A stretch of DNA of 64,000 nt, from assembly GCA_017397845.1 (NCBI GenBank), contig JAFQHU010000008.1, forward strand, positions 150,350-214,349, written 5' to 3'. How positions within the stretch are numbered: position 1 is the stretch's first letter; each line of letters opens with the position of its first letter. A program made the position numbers and the translations under genes. The stretch is from Clostridia bacterium (GTDB lineage: Bacteria; Bacillota; Clostridia; Oscillospirales; Acutalibacteraceae). The notes beneath the pieces are model-generated. The model did no database searches, was not told where the DNA came from, and saw only the letters and a list, made by a program, of their open reading frames with translations. Shown one piece after another: positions 25,500 through 32,931 of the stretch.

Positions 25500-27683
25500 A
25501 TGTTTCCCGAATTCAGAAAATTTGAAACAACCTTAGCAGGCAGACCTCTCGTAGTAGAAACAGGCAAAATGGCAGGTCTTGCAGGCGGCTCATGTCTTAT
25601 CAGATATGGCGAAACAGAAGTTCTTTGCACAGCTACCATGGCTGCAAAGCCCAGAGAAGGCGTTGACTTTTTCCCTCTCTCTGTTGACTTCGAAGAAAAG
25701 CTTTACTCAGTAGGCCGTATTCCCGGCTCTTTCCAGAGAAGAGAAGGTAAGGCAAGCGAAAAGGCTACTCTTTCATCACGTGTTATCGACAGACCCATCC
25801 GTCCTCTTTTCCCCAAGGATATGAGAAACGATGTAGGTGTCGTTGCCACAGTTATGTCCGTAGACCAGGATTGCCTTCCCGAAATCACAGCTATGATCGG
25901 TGTTTCTGTAGCTATTTCTATTTCAGAAATTCCTTGGGACGGCCCCATCAGCGGTGTATCCGTAGGTCTCGTTGACGGTAAGTTCGTTATCAACCCCACA
26001 GAAGCTGAAAGAGCAAAGAGCGAAATGGCTGTTACCGTTGCTTCCACAGCAGATCTTGTTGCTATGATTGAAGCAGGTGCTAACGAAATCGACAACGAAA
26101 CCATGTTTGACGGTATTATGTACGCTCACAAGGTTAACCAGGAAATCGTTGAATTCATCAAGGGTATCCAGAAGGAAATCGGCAAGGAAAAGGTTCCCTT
26201 TGAATCACAGGATCCCGCACCCGAAATGTTCGAGGCTATCAAAGAATTTGCTATCGACGATGTCAAGTTCGCTCTTGATACGGATGACAAGAGAATCCGT
26301 GATGAAAGACTCAAGCCCGTATACGAAAAAGTACACGAAAAATTTGACGAAGAATATGCAGACGTTATCGAAAAAATCGACGAATGTATGTATAAGCTTC
26401 AGAAGTATGTTGTAAGACGTTGGCTTCTCGATGAAGGTAAGCGTGTTGACGGCAGGGGTATCAACGATATGCGTCCTCTCGATGCACAAATTGACCTTCT
26501 TTCCAGAGTACACGGTTCCGGTATGTTCACCCGCGGTCAGACTCAGGTTCTCACAGTAACCACACTCGGCCCCATGAGTGATGCACAGCTTCTTGACGGT
26601 CTTGACAACGAAACTGAGAAGAGATATCTCCACCACTACAATTTCCCCTCATACTCTGTAGGTGAAACCAAACCCTCCAGAGGTCCCGGCAGACGTGAAA
26701 TCGGTCACGGTGCTCTCGCTGAAAGAGCTCTTGTTCCCGTTATTCCCTCGGTAGAGGAATTCCCTTATGCCATCAGACTCGTTTCCGAGGTTCTTTCCTC
26801 AAACGGTTCAACCTCTCAGGCTTCCATCTGCGGTTCAACTCTTTCACTTATGGCAGCAGGTGTTCCCATCAAAGCTCCCGTAGCAGGTATCTCCTGCGGT
26901 CTTATCAGTGAAGGCGACCGCTTTATGACCATGGTTGACATTCAGGGTCTCGAAGACTTCTTCGGCGACATGGACTTCAAGGTAGCAGGTACAAAGAAGG
27001 GTATCACAGCCATTCAGATGGACCTCAAGGTTCACGGCCTTACTCCCGAAATCATCAAGGAAGCATTCGAAAAGACCTATGATGCAAGATGCAAGATTCT
27101 CGATGAGGTTATGCTTCCCTGCATCGCAGAGCCCAGAGCAGAGCTTTCCAAATATGCTCCCAAAATGCTTACCACAAAAATTGACGTCGAAAAAATCGGC
27201 GATGTTATCGGTAAGCAGGGTAAGGTTATTCAGAAAATTTGTGCTGAATGTGAATGTAAGGTTGACGTTAATGAGGACGGTTCAATTTTCGTTTCAGCAC
27301 TTGATCTTGAAAACGCAAAACGTGCTATCACTATCATCGAAACTATTGCTAATGACCCTGAGGTCGGCTCTATTTTCCGCGGTATCGTAACCCGTCTTAT
27401 GAGCTTCGGTGCTTTCGTTGAAATCGCTCCCGGTAAGGAAGGTCTCGTTCATATCAGCAAACTTGATGTGAAGAGAACAGAAAAGGTAGAGGATTGCGTG
27501 AATGTAGGCGACGAAGTAATCGTTAAGGTTATGGAAATCGACGATCAGGGCAGAATCAACCTTTCCAGAAGAGATGCTCTCATCGAAATCGAAGGTCTTA
27601 CTCCCGAAGATGACGGTGAAGAGGCTCCCAGAAGAAACGGTGACCGCAGAAGAAACGGCGACCGCAGAAGAAGAGACAGATAA
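25500..27683 (+). CDS. pnp: polynucleotide phosphorylase
   Basis: Phosphorolytic 3'-5' exoribonuclease of RNA turnover. The 727-residue protein has two RNase PH domains (the first from ~residue 10 with RIPGSFQRREGKASEKA, the second from ~310 with GSGMFTRGQTQVL and the SYSVGETKPSRGPGRREIGHG active-site region), then a KH domain (IGDVIGKQGKVIQKI) and an S1 domain (GSIFRGIVTRLMSFGAFVEI). It ends in a short basic tail of RRNGD repeats, a likely extra RNA-binding element. It is separated from rpsO by that gene's terminator, and I see no clear promoter of its own, so readthrough from rpsO is possible. Confidence 0.98.
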   Translation: MFPEFRKFETTLAGRPLVVETGKMAGLAGGSCLIRYGETEVLCTATMAAKPREGVDFFPLSVDFEEKLYSVGRIPGSFQRREGKASEKATLSSRVIDRPIRPLFPKDMRNDVGVVATVMSVDQDCLPEITAMIGVSVAISISEIPWDGPISGVSVGLVDGKFVINPTEAERAKSEMAVTVASTADLVAMIEAGANEIDNETMFDGIMYAHKVNQEIVEFIKGIQKEIGKEKVPFESQDPAPEMFEAIKEFAIDDVKFALDTDDKRIRDERLKPVYEKVHEKFDEEYADVIEKIDECMYKLQKYVVRRWLLDEGKRVDGRGINDMRPLDAQIDLLSRVHGSGMFTRGQTQVLTVTTLGPMSDAQLLDGLDNETEKRYLHHYNFPSYSVGETKPSRGPGRREIGHGALAERALVPVIPSVEEFPYAIRLVSEVLSSNGSTSQASICGSTLSLMAAGVPIKAPVAGISCGLISEGDRFMTMVDIQGLEDFFGDMDFKVAGTKKGITAIQMDLKVHGLTPEIIKEAFEKTYDARCKILDEVMLPCIAEPRAELSKYAPKMLTTKIDVEKIGDVIGKQGKVIQKICAECECKVDVNEDGSIFVSALDLENAKRAITIIETIANDPEVGSIFRGIVTRLMSFGAFVEIAPGKEGLVHISKLDVKRTEKVEDCVNVGDEVIVKVMEIDDQGRINLSRRDALIEIEGLTPEDDGEEAPRRNGDRRRNGDRRRRDR

Positions 27684-27700
27684 TTAATCTCTAAAAATTA

Positions 27701-27741
27701 AAGGTGTACAAATCGGAAGATTTGTACACCTTGTTTTTTTT
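27701..27741 (+). terminator. pnp terminator
   Basis: AAGGTGTACAAATC (27701-27714) pairs with GATTTGTACACCTT (27719-27732), followed by G and nine T residues. It lies between convergent genes and the A-rich flank on the opposite strand is weaker. Confidence 0.9.
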
Positions 27742-28908
27742 TCAGACCGATACTTCATTCTTCTCTGTCTGAGTCAGCATATTAAGCAAATTAAGGAAAA
27801 AGCTGTGAGTTTTGTTTTTTGTTGCCAAAAGACCTACGGTTTGTCCGTGGTCGCCCTTTATGACGGGCATAATGTTCCAAATACCCTTTTTGGGTGTGCC
27901 GTCAAAATCCTTTCCGGGCTCATCAAAGGGATTTTTGGCGGAAGGAACATTTACCAAACCGTCATTTTCGTGCCATTCCTCGCTGAAGGTTATGCCGTAT
28001 TCCTCGTCTGACGGAAAGCTGATGGTGGCGATGAGCCTTCCGAAAACCTTTAGAAGAGGAAATTTCATATATTCCGTAGAAAACTCTTTTCCGGGGTTTC
28101 CGCTTGCATAGTAGCAGAAGTAGTAAATATTTTTACTGATTTCTATTTTTTCATTAAGCTCCAGTGCACCGCTGAAGGAAAGGTCACGAAGTATATGGTC
28201 GTCGCTGTCACGGACACGGTTAACGGCAGTCAGAATCTTATCTGCCTTTTTCTCTCCTCTGAGGGGAGTGAGGCCGAACTGCTCCATCTGACAGTCAACC
28301 AATTTCCCGTGTATAGGTGTTCTGCCCAACAGACACACACCGAAATTTGTGCCTCTGCCCATGGTATGTATAAGGTTTTTCTCTTCTGCTAATTTAAAAA
28401 GGAGGGTACCGTTATTAGGAGAGCAAAGGGTGGTGACACTGACAATAAGGCTTTCCTTTCCGCCTGTAAAAAGGGGAGAGATATCGTCTGTGTCGGTTGA
28501 ATTTCTTTCCTCCTCGTCACCGTAGGTGAGAAGATGAGCCAGAAGTCTTACCACCTGACCGCCATGGCTGTGGCCTATGAGATGAACGCTTCTTTCACCG
28601 AAGCGGTCAAAGAGAGGTTTTTCATATTTTCTGCCGAAGCGGTCATGGTTTCTTTTGCGGGAGTGTGCCTTACCGTAGTCCACTCTTGTTCCTGTAAGCT
28701 GAGCATAAAGCTCGCAGGCATTATCCCAGGCACTTGAAATAGGACCCACCGATGCGGCATAGCATTCGTAATCACAACCGCGCAGAAAGTCGATAAGACT
28801 CCCTGTGGTAGCTCCCCAATAGGGGACAGCCTTATTTATTCCCGTTATTTCACCCCAACCGAACATTCCGTGGACGAAGATGAAGGGACTGCTGTTTCTT
28901 TTTTTCAC
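27742..28908 (-). CDS. alpha/beta-hydrolase lipase (family I.5-like)
   Basis: A 388-residue lipase resembling staphylococcal and Geobacillus triacylglycerol lipases. The FIFVHGMFGWGE segment near residue 9 forms the oxyanion region, GHSHGGQVVRLLAHLL has the nucleophilic Ser, HENDGLVNVPSAKNP has the likely Asp and KGDHGQTVGLL the likely His. Unlike the secreted members it has no signal peptide, so it may be cytoplasmic or leave by another route. The start is GTG at 28908, preceded by AGGGGTGAT. It is monocistronic and convergent with pnp. Confidence 0.88.
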   Translation of the reverse strand: MKKRNSSPFIFVHGMFGWGEITGINKAVPYWGATTGSLIDFLRGCDYECYAASVGPISSAWDNACELYAQLTGTRVDYGKAHSRKRNHDRFGRKYEKPLFDRFGERSVHLIGHSHGGQVVRLLAHLLTYGDEEERNSTDTDDISPLFTGGKESLIVSVTTLCSPNNGTLLFKLAEEKNLIHTMGRGTNFGVCLLGRTPIHGKLVDCQMEQFGLTPLRGEKKADKILTAVNRVRDSDDHILRDLSFSGALELNEKIEISKNIYYFCYYASGNPGKEFSTEYMKFPLLKVFGRLIATISFPSDEEYGITFSEEWHENDGLVNVPSAKNPFDEPGKDFDGTPKKGIWNIMPVIKGDHGQTVGLLATKNKTHSFFLNLLNMLTQTEKNEVSV

Positions 28909-29025
28909 AAGATCACCCCTGTTACGATGTATTGACAGATTTATTTTAGCACACTTTTGTTTTCCAAATCAATAAGCAAAAGATAATTAATTATTTTTAT
29001 GAGAACTGATTTCTTTCTCCTTTCA

Positions 29026-29054
29026 TTGACAAAAGCATGCTTATTTTATATAAT
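29026..29054 (+). promoter_or_regulatory. consensus promoter of the ECF S-component gene
   Basis: TTGACA (29026-29031) and TATAAT (29049-29054) with a 17-base spacer, a perfect sigma-A promoter. It lies within the open frame upstream of the ATG at 29086, ruling out earlier start codons. Confidence 0.88.
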
Positions 29055-29085
29055 AATTACGGATTATGTAAAAGGAGATGATAAA

Positions 29086-29727
29086 ATGAAAAACTCAAAT
29101 AAGAATATGAATATGGCATCTGTTTTAAATCTCACACTTACAGCGATTTTTCTTGCCATTATCATCGTGATGAGTTTTACACCCATCGGTTATCTTAAGA
29201 TGGGAACTATCGAAATTTCACTTTTAGCCATTCCCGTGGCTATGGGTGCGGCACTTTTAGGTGTCGGCGGAGGTGCACTTTTAGGTTTGGCCTTCGGCGT
29301 TACGAGCTTAATTCAGTGTTTCGGTATGAGTGCCTTCGGTACGGCTCTTTTCGGCATAAACCCTGCATTGACGGCGATTCTTTGCATCGTACCCCGTGTG
29401 CTTGTGGGTGTGGCTTCGGCTTGGGTTTATAAGGTGCTTAAAAAGAAAAATGTTCAGCCTAATGTGACTTCACTTATCTCATTCTTAACTGCGGCAGTGG
29501 TTAATACTGTTCTTTTTGTCGGTTTGTTTATTGCTTTCTTTGGTAATACAGACTTTTATGCAGGTCTCGAAACACAGTTTGCCACCACGGGTGTTATCGC
29601 TTTCTTTGCCGCATTCGTCGGTGTCAACGGTATAGTAGAGGCTGTGGCAAGTGCAGCAGTCGGCGGTGCTTTAGGCTCGGTGATAAAGAAAATCGAAAAG
29701 CAGAAGGCAGGATTTTCGAAGAGATAA
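29086..29727 (+). CDS. ECF transporter S component
   Basis: Substrate-binding membrane subunit of an energy-coupling factor vitamin transporter. I start it at ATG 29086 after AAGGAGATG, giving 213 residues with about six membrane helices. The glycine-rich AMGAALLGVGGGALLGLAFG stretch and SAFGTALFGINP are typical of the ECF_trnsprt family that includes pantothenate (PanT) and related S components. The substrate is not clear from sequence and I see no riboswitch in the short leader. The shared EcfA1A2T module is not in the window, as expected for group II systems. Confidence 0.83.
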   Translation: MKNSNKNMNMASVLNLTLTAIFLAIIIVMSFTPIGYLKMGTIEISLLAIPVAMGAALLGVGGGALLGLAFGVTSLIQCFGMSAFGTALFGINPALTAILCIVPRVLVGVASAWVYKVLKKKNVQPNVTSLISFLTAAVVNTVLFVGLFIAFFGNTDFYAGLETQFATTGVIAFFAAFVGVNGIVEAVASAAVGGALGSVIKKIEKQKAGFSKR

Positions 29728-29732
29728 AATGT

Positions 29733-29760
29733 AAGAGGCTGTGGAAAACAGCCTCTTTTT
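29733..29760 (+). terminator. terminator of the ECF S-component gene
   Basis: AAGAGGCTGT (29733-29742) pairs with ACAGCCTCTT (29748-29757), followed by TTTT. Confidence 0.88.
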
Positions 29761-29765
29761 TACTA

Positions 29766-29794
29766 TTGACTTAATTTTTAAAATAAAGTATTCT
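29766..29794 (+). promoter_or_regulatory. promoter of the nitroreductase gene
   Basis: TTGACT (29766-29771) and TATTCT (29789-29794) with a 17-base spacer, 20 bases before the ATG. Confidence 0.72.
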
Positions 29795-29813
29795 TATCAT
29801 AAGAGGTGATAAT

Positions 29814-30575
29814 ATGCTGAACAGAGATTTATACAGTATGATATATAAAAGGAAATCCTTTCATATTTTCCGCAATGTGGGAGACGAAAAAATAACGGAA
29901 AAAGAAATTGAAGATATTTATGATTCTTATGAGAAATTTGTACCTTTGCATCCCGAAATCAAAACAAAGATTAAGATCGTAAGTAACGATAAGGTTACGA
30001 CTAAAAGGGGGCAGGAAATGTGTATCCTCCTTTTCAGCGAAAAGAAAGAGGGATATTTGCAGAATATAGGTTATCTGGGACAGCAGTTAGATTTGCATCT
30101 GGTTTCAAAAAACATAGGTACTCTCTGGTTCGGTATAGGTAAAACGGAAGAGGAGTGCGACGGACTCGATTATGTTATTATGTTTGCCGTTAAAAAGGTC
30201 AGTGACGAAAAGAAATACCGCAGGGATATGTTTAAAAGCAAAAGAAAAGATGCCGACGAAATATGGTCGGGCGAATATATTGACGGAGTTACGGATATAG
30301 CAAGGTTTGCTCCCAGTGCATGTAACAGCCAGCCCTGGAAGGTGGTAAACGAGGGCAGAACACTTAAGGTTTACCGCTATAAAAAAGAGGGTAAAAGAGG
30401 CATTATGCCTGCCGATAAGGTGAGCTTTTATAATAGGATTGATATAGGAATATTTCTTTGCTTTATGGAGCTTTGTTTGGAAAAAGAGGGGATAAGATTT
30501 GAAAGAACTCTCTTTACGGATAAAGGAGAAGATGTGGAACTTACCTTGAACGCCGAGTATAAATTAAAAGGGTGA
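29814..30575 (+). CDS. putative nitroreductase-family protein
   Basis: A 253-residue protein resembling the TM1586-type 'putative TM nitroreductase' family. It has the N-terminal MIYKRKSFHIFR pattern with the Arg-Lys-Ser typical of FMN-phosphate binding, and the late block RFAPSACNSQPWKVV, the AP-SA-N-QPW signature of nitroreductases. It would bind FMN and reduce small aromatic or quinone compounds with NAD(P)H in the cytoplasm. The internal duplicated half seen in this family is consistent with its length. The gene for a DUF5412-like protein begins 7 bases after its stop. Confidence 0.8.
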   Translation: MLNRDLYSMIYKRKSFHIFRNVGDEKITEKEIEDIYDSYEKFVPLHPEIKTKIKIVSNDKVTTKRGQEMCILLFSEKKEGYLQNIGYLGQQLDLHLVSKNIGTLWFGIGKTEEECDGLDYVIMFAVKKVSDEKKYRRDMFKSKRKDADEIWSGEYIDGVTDIARFAPSACNSQPWKVVNEGRTLKVYRYKKEGKRGIMPADKVSFYNRIDIGIFLCFMELCLEKEGIRFERTLFTDKGEDVELTLNAEYKLKG

Positions 30576-30582
30576 TTTATTT

Positions 30583-30939
30583 ATGAAAAAGTATTTGAAA
30601 ATTATTGTGCCTGTTTTACTTGTAGTTTTAGTAGTTGCATACGCTGTAAATTGGGCATTCTTTGATATTCAGAGATTAGAAGGTCAGGAGCTTTTAAAGG
30701 AAGTTGCTTCGCCGGGTGAAACTTATACAGTTTCTGTATATCTGAATAACGGTGGCGCCACAACGGATTATGCCGTGCTGTGTTCCGTTAAAAATAATCA
30801 AACCAATAAAGAAAAGAATATATACTGGAATTACCACTGTACAGGAGCTATGGTTGAATGGAACAGTGAAGATACCGTAACGATTAACGGTGTTAAGCTT
30901 AATGTGAACAAAGACACCTATGACTACAGAAATGACTGA
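30583..30939 (+). CDS. DUF5412-like membrane-anchored protein
   Basis: A 118-residue protein with an N-terminal signal anchor (IIVPVLLVVLVVAYAVNW, residues ~7-24) and a compact outer domain. The blocks FFDIQRLEGQELLKEVASP, GATTDYAVLCSV, KEKNIYWNYH and DTVTINGVKLNV match what I remember of the DUF5412 family, whose role is unknown. It begins 7 bases after the nitroreductase stop and is likely co-transcribed with it. A hairpin terminator follows 15 bases after its stop. Confidence 0.78.
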   Translation: MKKYLKIIVPVLLVVLVVAYAVNWAFFDIQRLEGQELLKEVASPGETYTVSVYLNNGGATTDYAVLCSVKNNQTNKEKNIYWNYHCTGAMVEWNSEDTVTINGVKLNVNKDTYDYRND

Positions 30940-30954
30940 TTAATTATATGTTTG

Positions 30955-30988
30955 GCAGGCATAACCTTCAGGGTTTATGTCTGCTTTT
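30955..30988 (+). terminator. terminator after the DUF5412-like gene
   Basis: GCAGGCATAA (30955-30964) pairs with TTATGTCTGC (30975-30984) with one G-U pair, followed by TTTT. Confidence 0.78.
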
Positions 30989-30996
30989 AACTTGCG

Positions 30997-31066
30997 GGGG
31001 GCGAAGCCGCCGTATACGGCGCCCCGCGAGGCGCGGGGGACAGCATAAATGCCGTGCTTCGCCCCC
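30997..31066. repeat. 70-bp GC-rich nested inverted repeat
   Basis: Outer arms GGGGGCGAAGC (30997-31007) and GCTTCGCCCCC (31056-31066) are perfect. Inside are the palindrome GCCGTATACGGC (31009-31020) and a CCCCGCG/CGCGGGG hairpin (31022-31038). The element is far more GC-rich than its surroundings and lies in a 226-bp gene-free gap, flanked by terminators on each side. Confidence 0.75.
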
Positions 31067-31114
31067 ACCTCACCGTCATCGCTCTCTTACGGCGAATGTA
31101 AGTAGCATAAAACT

Positions 31115-31146
31115 AAAGGCTACCGCTTAATTGCGATAGCCTTTTT
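31115..31146. terminator. terminator at the 3' end of the hydrogenase operon
   Basis: AAAGGCTA (31115-31122) pairs with TAGCCTTT (31137-31144) around a short second stem. The plus strand has a clean T run; the minus strand, in the direction of the hydrogenase operon, has TTTAGTTTTA. It probably works in both directions. Confidence 0.72.
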
Positions 31147-31165
31147 GTTATTTTATTTTGCTGAA

Positions 31166-32917
31166 TTATTTGTTATACATAGGTCTTGCCTTGTATGATG
31201 TGTGGAGGAGCTTGTGAGCTTTATGGCTGTTGGGCTCGCCTAAGAATTCAGCATAAATTGTCTTAACATCTTCGTTTTCGTGACTCTTTCTTGAAGGACG
31301 GTTTTTGTCATTTTCGTAAAGAGCTGAAGCACGGAGAGCTTTAAGATCTGTGAAGTTACGGGTAGTTGCATCCTGAACAGGCTGACCGCCACCGTTGATG
31401 CATCCGCCGGGACAACCCATGATTTCGATAAAGGTGTAATCGGCTGTGCCGTCCTTAACCTTTTCCATGAGAGCCTTGGCGTTCTTTGTGCCGCTGGCAA
31501 TAGCAACCTTAACGTCAAGGTCGCCGAGCTTGTAGGATGCTTCCTTGATGCCTTCCATGCCGCGGACATCGTGGAATTCGGGCTTTTCGAGGCTTTCGCC
31601 TGTTATAACCTCAGCTGCTGTACGAAGAGCAGCTTCCATAACACCGCCTGTTGCGCCGAAGATAACAGCAGCACCTGTACCCTGACCGAGAGGAGCGTCA
31701 CAGCTTTCGTCGGGAAGGAGAGCAAAGTTGATACCTGCAGTGTTAATCATTCTGCCGAGCTCTCTGGTGGTAAGAACATAGTCAACGTCAGCGTAACCGC
31801 TTGCGTCCATAGTGTCTCTGCCGCATTCGAACTTTTTGGCGGTACAGGGCATAATAGCTACTGAAACGATATCCTTGGGATCGATGCCGTTCTTTTCAGC
31901 GTAGTAAGTTTTGATAACTGCGCCCTGCATCTGCATGGGAGATTTACATGTGGAAAGATGGTCGAGCTCTGTGGGATAGTAGTGCTCACAGTATTTGATC
32001 CAACCGGGTGAGCAGGAAGTAATCATGGGAAGCACGCCACCGTTTTTAACTCTGTCGAGAAGCTCTGTTGCTTCTTCCATAATGGTAAGGTCAGCACCGA
32101 AGTTGGTGTCGAATACCTTGTCAAAGCCGAGACGACGGAGAGCGGCAAACATTTTGCCTGTTACATCTGTGCCTACGGGCATACCGAAGCATTCGCCGAG
32201 AGTTGCACGGATTGCGGGAGCAGCCTGAACTACTACGTGCTTGGTTTCATCGTTGATAGCTTCAAATACCTTTGCGGTGTCGTCCTTTTCGTAGATAGCA
32301 CCTACGGGGCAGTTTACGATACACTGACCGCAGGAGATGCATGATGTGGTATCAAGACCGAGCTCGAAGGGTGAGCCGATGTGTGTGTCGATACCGCGGG
32401 CATTTGCGCCGATAACGCCGATGCTCTGGTTGTTACATGCGGCAACACAGCGGCGGCAAAGGATACATTTGTTGTTGTCTCTTACCATATGAGCTGCCGA
32501 GAAATCGAGCTCGTAAACGGGCTTAAAGCCGTCATATTTGTCTTCGGTTTCTACGCCGTATTCTTTGCAAAGCTTCTGAAGTTCGCAGTTACCGCTTCTG
32601 ATACAGCTGAGACATTTTCTTTCGTGGGTTGAAAGGATGAGCTCTAAAGTTGTCTTTCTTGCCTTACGAACCTTTTCGCTGTTTGTAAAGATTTCTGTTC
32701 CGTCTCTTTCGATGGGGAATACACAGGCAGCTACAAGGCTTCTTGCGCCCTTTACTTCGACGACGCAGAAACGGCAGGCGCCGATTTCATTGATTTCTTT
32801 GAGGAAGCAGAGGGTGGGGATTTCAATACCAACCTGTCTTGCTGCTTCGAGGATTGTTGTACCGTAAGGTACGCTGCAAGGCATACCGTTAATTTTGATA
32901 TTAAGCATATTTTCCAT
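31166..32917 (-). CDS. hndD: [FeFe] hydrogenase catalytic subunit (HndD/HydA type)
   Basis: A 583-residue cytoplasmic subunit that makes or uses H2 as part of an NAD(P)-linked, probably electron-bifurcating complex. In order: a [2Fe-2S] domain (Cys in EIGACRFCVVEV and VAACVFP), the His-Cys3 cluster (HERKCLSCIRSGNCELQKLC), two [4Fe-4S] motifs (CILCRRCVAAC, CISCGQCIVNC), then the H-cluster motifs TSCSPGW, MPCTAKKFE and EIMGCPGGCINGGGQP. A small C-terminal domain follows. In the first H-cluster motif the residue usually Cys (TSCCP) is Ser, a change at the known proton-transfer position. It is the last gene of the operon. Confidence 0.95.
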   Translation of the reverse strand: MENMLNIKINGMPCSVPYGTTILEAARQVGIEIPTLCFLKEINEIGACRFCVVEVKGARSLVAACVFPIERDGTEIFTNSEKVRKARKTTLELILSTHERKCLSCIRSGNCELQKLCKEYGVETEDKYDGFKPVYELDFSAAHMVRDNNKCILCRRCVAACNNQSIGVIGANARGIDTHIGSPFELGLDTTSCISCGQCIVNCPVGAIYEKDDTAKVFEAINDETKHVVVQAAPAIRATLGECFGMPVGTDVTGKMFAALRRLGFDKVFDTNFGADLTIMEEATELLDRVKNGGVLPMITSCSPGWIKYCEHYYPTELDHLSTCKSPMQMQGAVIKTYYAEKNGIDPKDIVSVAIMPCTAKKFECGRDTMDASGYADVDYVLTTRELGRMINTAGINFALLPDESCDAPLGQGTGAAVIFGATGGVMEAALRTAAEVITGESLEKPEFHDVRGMEGIKEASYKLGDLDVKVAIASGTKNAKALMEKVKDGTADYTFIEIMGCPGGCINGGGQPVQDATTRNFTDLKALRASALYENDKNRPSRKSHENEDVKTIYAEFLGEPNSHKAHKLLHTSYKARPMYNK

Positions 32918-32931
32918 TATTGCGTACCTCC

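Noticed and set aside
28930..29085. Vitamin riboswitch before the ECF S-component gene
   Set aside because: The consensus promoter leaves a leader of only ~25 bases, too short for any known aptamer.
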